Positions 1 to 12,999 of a stretch of 64,000 nucleotides of DNA are shown piece after piece. The translations under genes and the position numbers were made by a program. The notes below the pieces were generated by a model. The model was not told where the DNA came from. It saw nothing but the letters and a program-made list of their open reading frames with translations, and did not search any database. Numbering within the stretch: the stretch's first letter is position 1; each line of letters starts with the position of its first letter. The stretch is from Tetrahymena thermophila SB210 (lineage: Eukaryota > Ciliophora > Oligohymenophorea > Hymenostomatida > Tetrahymenidae), in assembly GCF_000189635.1 (NCBI RefSeq), contig NW_002476426.1:1116001-1180000 (forward strand). Direction: 5' to 3'.

Positions 1-1658
1 TATAAATATCCTCTCTAAAAGAAAATCGAATAAGATGTGAGAAATCAGTAAATTTATGAAGATATTATCAAGGAAAGCGAAGAAGAAAAAGTCTGGAAAC
101 CAGATGACTAACCCTAAACAGATCCACCAGATTAACTAAAAGAATTTTTGATTGAACCGAACATTTTAGTTTATTCCAAAAATATTTTAGATTTAGATAG
201 AAATTATAATAAAAATAAATAAGATAAAGAATAGGATTTAACAAATTAAAGAAGGGTAGCTAAATTAGGTTTAGCTGATGAAAAAACACAAGCTCACTAA
301 ATTCAATAATTGGTTGATTAAAAGAGTAAGCCTAGTGAAGTTACATATGGAAATAGAGAGATATTTGACTTTATGTATAAGAATTATGGAGATCTTGCTT
401 TTGTTCCAATGAAGACATTATAAAGAATTTATGACGAAAAAGATTAAAAATAAAAGATTTCATAACTTGAAAAAATACTCTTCGAATAAACTCCAGCTAT
501 CCCAAATAATATTCATACAAACAATAATTTATTTTTAGTTAAAGAAGTTAATGAATATGAAAATGAATTGAGATAAAAAAAGAGACAAAAACAAACCATT
601 TCTAGAGCTAGTTCTTAAAGCTAAGTAAAAGAAGACATATCTTAAAAAAATTTCGAAGAAGCTAATTAAAAATCGAAAATTTAAGCCCAAATAAATTCTG
701 TATTAGCTTCAGTTAATCCAATTAATTTTTAATTTATTGCAAATGATGTAAAGCAAAAATCTATAGTAAAGGGTGTTGAAAATATTGCTACAAAAAGCTT
801 TAAAAATTTTTCAAAGATCTAAGATATGTCACAATAAATAAAATCTTAAATCGAACCACCATCAATAGAATAAACTTAAAAAAATATATTACAATCTCAG
901 ACTGAAAATAAAACATAATTTTAAATTTAATCTTTACAGCAAATAGGTGAGCCTTAATAATAATAACAACAAATCCAAAAAAGCAACATTTCAAATAGAG
1001 AATAATAAATTAAAACTTTAAAAGACCTAAATGAGATGTACACGACCCCTGGACAATTAATATCTCAAACACTCAAAACTATTAAAAGCTATAATAAATA
1101 ACCAACAAACTAAGATAATCCAGAGTTTGACATTAAAAAAAGTAAATAAAAAAATTTTTTTTTTTATTTTTATTTTTTTTATTAATAAAAAATATTTATT
1201 TTACTTAATTAGATACAAACATGTCTTTTTACTCTAACCCAGATGAAGCTAAATAAGTAATAAAAAACCAGTATTATGTTGATCATGGCTCTCATCTACT
1301 TAATACATAATATGATTATAATATACCTGCTCATTATCATTATAGAGAAGCAGAGCAAGGTCTCTTTTATCTTTCGAAGAATTATAGAGATTACTTTGAA
1401 CCAGCAAGAGATGTATTTGCTGAAAAAGATGGATGGGATATTCTTGATTAATTTGCTAAGAATCCTAAAAATCTGAAAACAGAAAAACCATAGATTCATA
1501 ATTATAGCTAGCAAAAGGAATTTCATGATGAAAACGATATATTAACTGCTTTCCATGGAATATCTGTAATGAATAACTGCAATAAATTATTTAATGATGT
1601 AGAAAAAAGAAATGAAGATAATTTTAAAAGGAGAATTTACTATAATTCTTCATAGTGA
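1..1658 (+). CDS. Gln/Lys-rich protein of unknown function (5' end missing)
   Basis: Two exons are visible: 1..1141 and 1213..1658, ending at TGA 1656-1658. The frame is open from base 1, so the start lies outside the window; about 528 residues remain. The 71-nt intron (GTAAAT...TTAG) joins in frame; without it the first exon has no TGA until 1474, in sequence that no longer looks like protein. The first part is polar and low in complexity, with many Gln codons as TAA and a Gln run near 950-970. The last exon is less biased and rich in Tyr, Phe and His (MSFYSNPDEAKQ, then YHYREAEQGLFYL), which suggests a folded C-terminal segment. I see no signal peptide, membrane span or known domain, and I do not recognise the family. 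An ATG sits just after the intron (1219), so a separate small gene is a weaker alternative. Confidence 0.7.
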
Positions 1659-2310
1659 ATAGAAATATACTTGCCTTAAAATAATTTATTAATTGAATTG
1701 AAATTATTTATAATAATTAAAAGTGCTTCAGAAATTTATTCATTCAATAGAAAAGTTATTGTGATTTATTTAAGAAATCATTGTAAACCCTTTTAATAGA
1801 ATGCGATTTAGTTAAAAATGGAGTTATGAAATGATGATGTAAACTAAGATATTATAATGATAGAAAATCACATAAAGTAAATGAATGAACAAATCAAATT
1901 TTATAAATTAAAATAAATAGATAAATAAATTAATTAAAATATAATAGAAAGATTTATTTTTTTTATATGGTTTGTTGAAGAACAAAAAAATAATTTTTTA
2001 TATCTTGTGAACAATAAATTTTAATTTAATAATTTTTAGGTGAATAAAATTAAAAACATAAAAAATATGAACATGTATATTTGCTTGCTTATAATAATTT
2101 GATTAATAAAAATATTTAATGGTCAATTTTTATTCAAAGTTGTAATATTTGGATGTAATTTTAAGTATTAGCTATTCATATATATAACATTTAATACTAA
2201 ATCTATTAATTAATTTATAAATTTATTCGCATCAACCAACCAACTGATAATAGAACTCATTTTATTAATTCATTGCTTTAGCTTACAGAAAGCTTAAAAT
2301 ATTTTATACA
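1659..2310. other. A/T-rich intergenic stretch
   Basis: 3' flank of the left-edge gene and 5' flank of the kinase gene. No coding frame is seen. Confidence 0.6.
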
Positions 2311-5300
2311 ATGAATAATTTAGTTCCTTAAAAGCAGTAAATTCTGAAATAGAATAGTCCTAAAGATAAGCAAAATTAATAGTTCTAAGATTACCTTTAA
2401 AATTAGAATTTATACAATCCAGATTATCAAAATAATTAGTAGTAAAATAATAATAGAAAATCTATCTTGAAGCCATCTAATTATGAAAGGAATAGAAGCA
2501 TTAGTTCAAATAATAGAACAAATAGTGAAAGCAAAAATTTAGAAAAGGATAAAGAAACAATACCAATTATTGGAAATAATAATGCAAACAAAAGCCATAC
2601 TAGTCTTGAATAGAATCAAGAAAGCAAAATTAAAAGCTTTTTATCACCAAACTATTACAAATACGGATTGAAAGCGGTCTAAATTCCTTATAAGAAAGAA
2701 GAATAAATAGAAGAGGGATTAAGGAATATTGAAAAGCGACGCTTAGAGAGAGATAAAGCTCTAATTGAAAATTATTTTAACATTCCTCTTATTTTAAGAA
2801 CAAATAAAAAAATACTCTTTGAATAGGAGCAGAAAACAATACTAAATTAAGGTAGCTAAGGTCAAGAAGAGCAGTAAGATGGTCTTTCTGCTTAATAAAA
2901 ACAATATATATTATTTAAATAAAATTAAGAAACTTATAAATTAAATGATGCTCTAAATAGATCAATTGAATATTAGAATAGCAAAAGTAAACAAGAAAAA
3001 TAAAGATTTAAGCTGAGAGAGTAATTTAATGTTAATCCTAATAAGCAGATTTAAGGTTCTAAGTATAGCAATAATATTAATGGAAGTGTTGTAATGAGTA
3101 GCATAAGCACTTCAGCTGGAAGCAAATAATTATAAAATTGTAATAATAATATTAGTAAAGGAAGATATGCAAGTTAGTAAGAACCTAGCCATGCAAGATC
3201 TAGGTCTGTTAAATAATATTCTTATCATTAAAATAGCTCTTAATCTCATCACAAATAGAAGACTGATTTTTTAAATATGTCTTATTAATTGGAAAATAAT
3301 TTTTAAAATCCTTAAAGCAGTAATTTCTTTGACAGTAGCATTTTACAAACAGATATTAATTCATGTAAAAAAATGACATAGAAGAAAATTCAATTTGAAA
3401 GGAGTTTTGATTAAAATTAATAAAGTGGCTAAAGGCTTTCAGATGAAATTAACACAAGCTCTTTTTTAAATGCCAGCATTGCAGCTAGCTTGGGAAAATA
3501 TGGGTATACTGATGCTTAGCCTTTTCTTATTAACACACCAACAAATTTATCAAAAAATAATGGAAATTCTTCAGTTATCACACTTACATAGGCTTTTAGT
3601 CCAATAGGAGAATAAAAAAAAGGTTTTGTAAGTAACTAAAAAGCATACTCGTCTATAATGTCAAATATAATAGATGGACATAGCCCAGAAAAATTATTGT
3701 ACCAAGAATAGTAAAATATAGAGTTTATACCATGTATTGATTAACCACCTCTGATTTTACCAATTGAGGAAAGCAAACCTGCAGAAACATACTAAGAAAT
3801 TTATGTAAATGAAATAGGATAGCCTATACAGGAAGAAATGAGTTTTATTAAAAAGACTTAAAATAAGAGTGCTAATTATAGATAAAATATTTAACATAAT
3901 GATCAAAATATACTTCTTAAAGAATCTTTTATATCGAATTTCGAATAAAAAAACTCTGATATGATAAATGAACAAAATGGGCTGAATAATAACTCTTAGA
4001 TTAATCTGAGTAAGTAATATTAACTGAATGATAGTAGTATAACTCCGTATTATTAGATAAAAGATGTTGAATCCTAAGTGTCTATCCTAAAATCGAGTAG
4101 CCTTTTCTTAAATAAGGAAAACTATGACATCCTCTCAAACTTCAGCGTTAAGAATTTGATGAATAAAGGGACACACTCTGAAATCTATAAACTGAAGAAT
4201 TTAATTACAAATAAGGTCTAGATAGCTAAAAGAATTTAATTTAATTCAAAATTTGCTGAAAGTGCTTTCTTAAATGAAGAATCAATTATTCAATACTTTT
4301 TTGACGAAGGTGGCTCTATTAAATAATAATATTAAAACCACGCTGGCTCATATTTGCTAATTTAAACAACTCAAATAGAAAAATTATAAAACGAAGGAAT
4401 TTTTATTCAATAACCAGGAGGTAATAAAATTTGATACCATATTTAGAATTAATTTTAGAGAAATTCAAATTAATTAGCAAGTGTAAATTAATTTAAATTT
4501 AAAAGGATTTGACAGGATGGATGCCTTTTAAAAAGTTATTAAACATAGTCCATTTTATTTAAAATAAAAAATAATCGTCAAATTAAATATTTTTTCAATA
4601 TTTTTTATTCAAATTAAATCAAATTAGCTTACTTTATTGCTTTGATTGCTATCTTTCTAACAATATGAATAAAAGGCAAGCTCTATTTAAAATTTATCAT
4701 ATCATTTTCAGAGCACTTTCTCATATTTCTATGGAAATATCATAAAATGATTAGATATAAAAAAAGAATTTATATACTAATTCTATTAAATTTATATTTT
4801 TTTTACATAATTACACAAAGTTTGATACATTTTTTTTTTGTTTTATTATCTGTCAAATATAGGTAAAAGCCTATCGAGAGAATTATTAGAAATCAGAGAA
4901 GAAACACTGAAAGGGGAAGTTATTTACCATATATATCCTACAAAACTTCATAAATCTTTGCAAAATCATAAAGAATAGTTGTATGAACTTATAATAAATT
5001 TATGTGAAGTGATTGATTTACTTAGCAGTAACAAGATAGTTCATTCTGATTTTAGACTGGAAAATATTTTAGTGGACACCCTTGATTTTGGTGATTCTTC
5101 TGCAATTTAAGGTTTAAAAATAATAGACTTTGGGAGTTCTTACTTTTTGAACAATAGAAAAGGAGTTTCTAACATTATTCCAGAATACATGCCTCCTGAG
5201 GTTCTGAAGCAAATTTTAGGTAAATGAAAATTTACTCCATTAAAGGCTTTAATTAATAAATTAAGCTTAGTATACTTAATTTAAAATTTGAAAGTTAGTA

Positions 5301-6014
5301 ATAGTGTCATTAGCTTACTTACATTAATAAAAATTAATATTTTCCAATTTTTCAAATGAAATCACTCCATTACGTAAATAAAAATACTTAATTTTGCGCG
5401 TATTACAGCCACCAATTAATTATATAAGTAAATTGTGTAAATATTTTCAAATTAAAATATCAAATAGACTTGGAAACATAATTAAATATTGTCTAAGTGC
5501 ATAACGGCAATTTTAATTTCAAGCAATTTAATATCACAAAAATGTATTTTACATAATAAACTATTAATGACAAACGCAAAAATAATTGAATGAAAAGATA
5601 TTAATATTTTTTTACTTACTTTATACAGGAAAGCAAAAGGTTGATGTATTTTCTGACGAGTGTCCTTGGTCTGTAGATATATGGACTCTTGGATGCATAA
5701 TTATTGAAATTATTACAGGCATACCAGTTTGGATGCCTCAGCGATGCCTCTTACATAGTCATGGAGTGGACCCCAAAAAAGTAACTTCAGGATTTTTCTC
5801 ACATAAACAGAGAAGAATAGACAGAATATTTGAAAAGCAAGTTAAATTTTCAAATCAAATTGAATAATTTGCAAAACAATACTTAAATTCAACTTGCCCA
5901 ACAGTCTTTAAAATTGATTAGAACCTTTATAGCATAATTATAGGGATATTTAAATAAGATCCAAAAGATAGGATTTCTCCTAAATAAATAATTAATTTGT
6001 TAAAAAATGTTTGA
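2311..6014 (+). CDS. protein kinase with long disordered N-terminus and variant catalytic loop
   Basis: Exons 2311..4420, 4863..5219 and 5629..6014 give about 950 residues. Residues 1 to about 600 are Ser/Asn/Gln-rich and probably disordered. A kinase fold follows: a poor glycine loop (NKGTHSEIY) with a candidate beta-3 lysine (IAKRI) near 620-640; catalytic loop IVHSDFRLENIL near 760, where the HRD arginine is Ser and the usual Lys two residues after Asp is Arg; DFG as IIDFGSSYF near 790; PPEV in place of APE; and DIWTLGC for subdomain IX. The DFGSS context resembles DYRK-type CMGC kinases, so placement there is inference. Splice phases match (phase 1 at both 442-nt and 409-nt introns) and kinase subdomains continue across both junctions. 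If the first intron is not spliced the protein would stop at TGA 4432 with half a kinase. An extra small exon inside either long intron cannot be excluded. Activity may be low or atypical. Confidence 0.8.
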
Positions 6015-7495
6015 AATTTGTATTTATTTTCCCACAACTTTATTTACTTATTAGTAATTTATTTTGATAGAATCACTGTTTTTAGTAACCTTAAGTTAAA
6101 TTTTTTTGTTTTTTAAAAAATTTTTGTAAGCAATAGAAACTTATTATTTTCATCGTTAACTCATCAATTTGTAAATAAATATTCACTAATAAATACTTCT
6201 TAAGATTATTTTTTTCATTTGCAAAGTTCTTTTTATAGTTGTTTAGATATTATCGGCAAAAATAAATATCTGAGAAAGCTTAAATATTCAATAAACTAGC
6301 AGAGTAAAGCTATAATAATCTAGTTAAAAAATCTATAATCAAAAGTAAAGATAAAAATAACAGTAAAGATTTGAAATAAAACAGTTTAAAGAGTAAAATC
6401 TTTGGTTATTTTACTGATTTTCCATTTCAAAATTTATATTTGTAAGCATTCAGATAAATTTAAAAACACACTTTGAAAAATATATGCCAATATTTGATGT
6501 ATTATCCAAGTGCATTAACTGTAAACAAAGGAGTTCATAATAAAATAATTCAAAAAAAACAACATAAATTTTTTTTGTATGTAAAATCAATTATGTTTTT
6601 ATTATAATTCAGATAAAGTTGAGTTTTCTATTTAAAAATCAACAAGAAAAAAGAAAATAACTCTATTAATTTACTTTAAATTGCTAAATTCTAAATAATT
6701 TAAATTTATCACTAATCATTTCTGTCTTATTAATAGTGTATTATCAAAGCAAATTTTTCACTTTGGTTTTTAAGATTAAATAATGTGCAATCAAAGTAAA
6801 TTACTTTTTAACTTGTAAATTTGATAAAAAGCAAGGTCAAAATGAAATTTACTGAATTTGTAAAATATAGTTAGATAACTAAATAAATAGATTAATTTTA
6901 AAAATTAAATCTAAAAAAATGAAGCTTTGTAAACGATTCTCCTTCACCAATAGTTTTTTTTTTGGAGATTAATTAATATATCTAAAACATTTGAATACTG
7001 AATCCAGACAATTAATTAGATTCAAAAGATAAAGAGTAAATTTTTATCAAAATAACATTTAAATATTTGAGTATTCGAGATAAAAAATATCTTCTTATAT
7101 TTTACTAGAATCCTAAAGTTTAGCTGACTATGAATTACTTTAAGATATATATGAGTGTGAAATAATGTATGTATATTTGTATATGTAAATTACACAGTAT
7201 GAAACGAGTGTCAATTAATTTATTTTCATTTGATTCACATAATTTTACAATTTATTAAATTAATTACATAATTAATTTCAAAAAAAGGTATTTTTCAAGA
7301 AATATTGTCAAAAACATAATAAAAAAGAGATAAAAATCAAAATCAAATAAATATATAATCAAAGTTTTCATTATAAATTACTCTCGAAAGAGAATAGCTA
7401 ATAGGGCGATTTAAGTCAAGCAAAGCAATCAATTTTATAGAAAATTTTGATTGAAACTAAACTACTACTTTAAGCAACGCGGAGATCGATACTTA
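6015..7495. other. long A/T-rich intergenic stretch
   Basis: Between the variant kinase and the EGF-like membrane protein genes. I see poly-A and poly-T runs only, with no supported gene or RNA. Confidence 0.6.
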
Positions 7496-10400
7496 ATGAG
7501 TATGTTTATTCAATCCGCGCTGCTTTTATTACTATTTTTTATAGTGCATCAAGTATAAACTTAGGCAATCAACAGTGATTTTAAAATTAGCTTATTTAAT
7601 AGTACAGTAAGTTAATCGTCAAATATTTCAACATATAATATAGAAATTGAGCTTGATACAAGCTTAACGCATAATATATAAAGCTAAATTTACATTTAGG
7701 TAGATTTAATATTAAAAAACCCATCTGAATAAGATTTCTCAGCTATATCTAATTAAGATAATGATGATAAAACTGCTTATTGTAAAAAGTACAATTGCAA
7801 TTAAAATATTTTTTTGGTAGTATTATTTAGTCTTGATAGTTAAGATTTTTAATTTTTATATGATAATTTTGATGCCTCTTAGTCGCCACCGATGGCAGAG
7901 TACTAAGATATGATGGATTATAGTGCATTTCTCAGCTAAAAAAAGCAGCACACTTGGTTTGTTCCTGTCTCTTATTTTTACTAAAATAATAGGTCTCAAT
8001 TTTCAATAGGAGTATTAAATTTATATAGCAAAATATATCAATAGTCAGAAAACTCATTTGAATATAGTCTTCATATTTCAGAAATAGTAAAGAGCTAAGA
8101 TAATTGCTCCATTGAATGCTTGTCAATATCTAAAAATTGTCGAGCATAATAGCAAGTATGCTCTTGCCAAAAAAATTTTTTCGATTTAGATTGCTCTCTG
8201 TATGCTAATACTATATCTAATTAAATATTACTGACTGAAAATTACAAACAAGGATCTGGGGGGTTTATAACGAAATCTGATGATCAGATTTAATTAAGAC
8301 AAATCATTTAAGAGTTACCTTAAATTGAAACTGAACAGTGGATTTTTTAATATTTAGATATAGATTCTGACTTTTTACCACTCTTCACAAAAGTAAACTC
8401 TGAAGAGTCTGATTAATAATAAATTTAATACGATATTGTTCTTACTTTTAAAAAAAGTTTATTTCATAATATTTCACTCTCTTATATTTTTTATGGGATT
8501 GATTAAATATACACTCCTAATATATTTACAAATTATTTCATAATAGAAGACTTACCAACACTTACTTAAAACACAGATAAAGATACTCTATTGAAAGGCA
8601 TTTAGCCTTTTGATTAGGTTTAAATTACTATCCCATTTGAAAGTTTGCAAAATTACAAACTAGATTATTAAAATAACTTATTTTTATAGTAAATTAACGT
8701 AGATCCAACTCTATTGTTTGGTTTTTATAATCTAGGGGGGGAAAAAACTTCTTTAGACTTAACTTATGCCATAAATATAAAATTTAGATAAAAACAAACA
8801 ATTGAAAGAAATGTTTCTAGCGTTAATACAAGCAGTAGCTAAAACTCTACTTAATCCTACAATTAGAATCAACCACAACTTGAAACATCAAATATAATTA
8901 TAATTTGTGTTGTTAGTGGTGTCCTTTTGTTAGGTGTTTTAGCTTTTTTATTCAGAAAAAAGCTCTGCCCCTAAATATATTAAAAAAAAGAAGAAAAAGG
9001 AAAAAAATTACACTCCAACGTGTCTGTTGCTGGAGATTCTACTCCAAAAAAATAAATTTATAGTAGTTAAAGTAATTTATAATCTTCAAATAAGAATAAT
9101 AATAGAAAATCTTCATAAGCCAGCTAGCAAAATTCGATTAAAAGACTGCTAAATACTAATACTAATATTAAAAATAATTAAAATTAGTAGAACCGAATAA
9201 CTAGTTACTGCAGAACGGCAGCCTCATCCACCAATAATCAAATAGTATCAGCATTTAAAAATAAAAAGTGCTAATCAAGTGATTAAAATGAGTAGGATTC
9301 TGCTTAAAAAAATTAAAAATAGTCTGATTAAACCGAAAATAGCAATAAAAAATATAAATAATCAAATTCTTTACCAAATTCTTTACATGTAACATCTTAA
9401 AATGGTTCTTGTATGATTTAAGCTGATAAATCAAATGCACAATTAAATGGGGAAAATGCAGTACTTTCATTTTAAAATGGAGATAAAAGCTTTTAAAGCT
9501 AAAATTTTATATTAAAATCTCAATCTCGTATTGAAGATTTGACTGATGAAAATTCTAATAAATAGCTAACCTTCGTTGGGTTTACTACAAGGAGAGGTTT
9601 TTTAGATTATAGCAAAAGCTAGCTAAATCTTACGAGCTGTTAACAGACGATGAATTAATTTAATTAAATGACAACTTAAGCTAACTCAGAGAGAAAATCC
9701 TTTTAAACTGATTGGAATATGATATAATTCAATAACCCAAATACCTTGTTAAACATAGATAATGACTATGATTTGCAGAATAATAAAAGGAGAATAAGTA
9801 GAATCGATAATGAGAGCTAAAAGTTAAAGAAAAACTCCATGTAGCCATTAGAAATACCTGTTGAAGAAGATGAAGTTTAAGGAGCTTCATGTGATGATTC
9901 AATTTGTTAAAATATCAAAAAAAACAAAAATTATTCAGAACTATCATAAAATGCTCAATACAAAATTAATTAAGAAATTAATTGTTAAGCGGCCTAAAAG
10001 CCATAAGAAGTTATGTAGCAACCATAAACTAATATTGAAAGTAGCTACTAATCAGCATAAAGTAACCAAAATAACGTTATGTTAAATCAAACTCCTAACA
10101 ACTTACTATTTGAGAAATACATATTATATGGTTCTTCTATCTTAAAAGATTTTTTTAAAAAGAGTAGAAGCCCTGAAACAAAAATAAAAGTGAAACAAAG
10201 AATTAATTATAAAATTAATAAAAAATTTAGAAAGAGAAAAATAAAAAAGAAAATTTTAACAAACGAAGAGCTAGACTCTGACAATGTGTCTATTTTTATG
10301 CATTTAAATCCAAACTCCTCATTTAATTTAAAGAAAATTAACAAAGCAAGAAGAAATTCAATAAATTCATCAAGATACAGTGCTAATTTGCGTGATTCTA

Positions 10401-12028
10401 ATTCAAGTCGATTAAGTAGTAAATCAATAAGAAAGGTGCAAAATACTCCAAGAGGAGTTGTTTCTCGTTTTTTTTATACATAAAAAAAATAAAACTCATC
10501 TAATAATTTAAAGTAAAAGGATAAACCTTTTTCAGTAGATTTAGATATTTCCTCTATGCAGAAAAAGATTAAATTGGCAGAATCAATATTTACAGGAATA
10601 AATCATAGTAGCAATAATCTTTCTTTAGATACTCGAGAATTAAAATCTTTTCCATGTACAGCAGAAGCCTTGGATAGTCCGAATAATATTGAATAAAAAG
10701 AATTGCATACAGTGAAATAAAACTCATAAAAAGCATAGAAAGCAGACAATTCCTTTGCCAAAAAATCAATTTATTAAATTAGCCCTACAATTGCAGCTTA
10801 AAACCTTAAAAAATTAAAAAACAACGATGAAATAGTAAGCGAAGATAGACTTAGTTAAAAAAGTTAAAGTAATTGCACAAGCAATTTTATGGTAAATGGT
10901 TTTGCTCCCAAAATTTCTCCTAGAAATGGAGTCAGTGTTGTTTCAAATTAAATTTTAAGTTTTGGAATGCAAAAATCAACAATAGGAGATATTTATCGAT
11001 AAGGAGGAGAATATGACACTCCTCGCTTAAATGCTGTTGATTAGCAAGGTAAAGCTCTTCTTTTGCCTAGTTATATTCTTAACATTAGCAAAAGATCTGA
11101 GGATTTATCTACTCCAGGCTTTATAAAAACAAGAAACTAAAACACTAATCAATCAAAACCAAGTGCTTTTTTCCATTAAAAATATTCCATAAGCCCATAA
11201 AGATCTCATGAAAACGAAAGTGAAGATTTATTTGAGAAAGAAGAAGAAAAGTAATTCAATTTAAATTCTCATTCAAATATTGATTCTTAAGTAATAAAGA
11301 AATGTTATCATACTGAAGAAAGAATAACTAGCCCTTTTAATATTACTACTAATAAATTCTCAATAGATTCTCCTTCTGTAATCATGAAAGAAGGAGAAAA
11401 CAAAATTAATGAATTAAATTTATCAATTAATGATACTACATTGTTCAACAATTATTCAATAGATGAAGGAGTAAACAAAAACTCAATTTATAAAAATTCT
11501 TACAATTTTAAACATAAAAACTAGCTTTAAGAAACTGTCAAAGAAGATAAACTAACAATAAATTCATAGGATAACGAATAAATATAAATTAACTAAATAA
11601 TTTATGATAATTTTAACTTGAAAAAATTAAATAGTACGAAAAGCTATGAGTATTCATTGTAACATCCTATTTCAGATATATCTTCTTCGCCTATCAATTA
11701 GCAAGAACAATCCTAGTAATAAAATAAAGATATGAATATCGAAAATTAATTTTTTTAAGGTTAAAATCTACTTAACAAAAACCAAAATAAAGAATAAATT
11801 TAAGTGAATGAAAATAAAAATTAAACTTCAGGTAATGAAATCAATCTAAATGCTAATTTGCATTAAAATCTAGAAAAAAAGCATGACTAATCGAAACTAT
11901 TACCTAATCCAAAAGCAGTATTTTGCTAAAATGGATTTTTATTTACTAACTTAAATTAAATCAAACTAAATTGGGAAAACAAGGTAAATACATTTACTTT
12001 GAGTTTAAGTGAAGTTTCAAACAATAAC

Positions 12029-12080
<52 letters not shown>

Positions 12081-12157
12081 GCAATTTTTTTCTAAACAGT
12101 ATAGAAAATGATATTAAAATTATAAAGCATGCCCAAAGTTATTAGCATATAGAATGA
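7496..12157 (+). CDS. type I membrane protein with EGF-like module and giant low-complexity cytoplasmic tail
   Basis: One uninterrupted ciliate-code frame of about 1553 residues. An in-frame TGA at 7448 makes ATG 7496 the first start. Residues 1 to about 24 (MSMFIQSALLLLLFFIVHQV) form a clear signal peptide. At 204-233 six cysteines are spaced C-x3-C-x6-C-x6-C-x-C-x8-C, which fits an EGF-like fold. Several NxS/T sites lie before a hydrophobic segment at about 466-488 (IIIICVVSGVLLLGVLAFLF), followed by Arg-Lys-Lys as a stop-transfer signal. The remaining thousand or so residues are Ser/Asn/Gln/Lys-rich, including an Asn run encoded by AAT repeats near 12021-12080. The expected topology is extracellular or luminal EGF-like head, single span and long cytoplasmic tail, as in a surface adhesion or receptor-like protein. 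No kinase or other known domain is visible in the tail, and the ligand is unknown. Confidence 0.82.
12021..12080 (+). repeat. (AAT)n microsatellite coding an Asn run
   Basis: A near-perfect AAT trinucleotide repeat in the reading frame of the EGF-like membrane protein gene. It encodes about 19 asparagines near the C-terminus. A trinucleotide unit keeps the frame if copy number changes. Confidence 0.9.
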
Positions 12158-12999
12158 AAATAAAAACTGTAAAATGATTAATTTCAAAAAATTTTATTTT
12201 TTACTACTTACTTACTCACTAAATTGTTATATAAATTATTTATAATATAAAAAAAAAAATCAAAATTTTAATTTAATATTAAATACAAAATTAATAAAAA
12301 AAAAATATTATTTATCAACTAAATTAATTAATTAATTAATTAAATAAATAAAAAAATAATTAAAAACCAAAATTATTTTAGAAAATGTTTTTACTTAGCA
12401 AATTTAATTTATGTATGTATGTATTTAACTTTACTTTTGATAAAAATTATTTTTTATTTTTTTTCTATTCACTTTTAAATTTATAAAAATCAAATTTTTT
12501 AAAAAATTTCTTTAATTTAAAATGAATAATATTTTTCAAGTTGTTTAAAGTTTAAATTTGTCTCTATTTATATTGAAAGAATATAGATAAAAAATATTTT
12601 TTTTAATTTAAAAAAAAATATCCTTAAAATCTAATTTTACATTTGAAAAAATTAATAGAATGATTGTTATTTTTTAAATAATTTAAGTTAAAATTTAATT
12701 GATCAAATTTTTCTGATATAATCTATGGATAAATGCGGTTTAGAAGTTCTTTTTAAATTAATTCTAAGAAAATATTTTTCAAATAAAAAACTTAAAGGAT
12801 ATTAACTGTTTTTGAAAATTGCGCGAAGTACAAAAAATTAATATATTCTTTGTTAATTAATTAATTTAATAATAATAAATAGTAGGCTTAAAATTAAGCT
12901 TTTGAAAGCAGAAATAACAAACTAAAAGATAAATTTAAATAAAAATCAGACATTAAAAAGATATTATTTATAAACTAAAAGATTGTTCAGTTGGAAATA
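12158..12999. other. A/T-rich intergenic stretch
   Basis: Extremely low in G+C, with TTAATTAA-type tracts near 12322-12345 and a short ATGT repeat near 12411-12423. No gene is seen. Confidence 0.6.

Noticed and set aside
4432..4434. TGA as end of the gene starting at 2311
   Set aside because: It would leave a kinase N-lobe without its C-lobe; splicing at 4420/4863 restores the frame and the order of kinase subdomains.
5586..5867. Standard-code ORF starting at an ATG near 5586
   Set aside because: Its start lies inside an intron; from 5629 it is exon 3 of the variant kinase gene, which continues to 6014 through TAA codons.
10079..10483. 134-codon standard-code ORF
   Set aside because: It is an internal TAA-free piece of the EGF-like membrane protein gene in the same frame.
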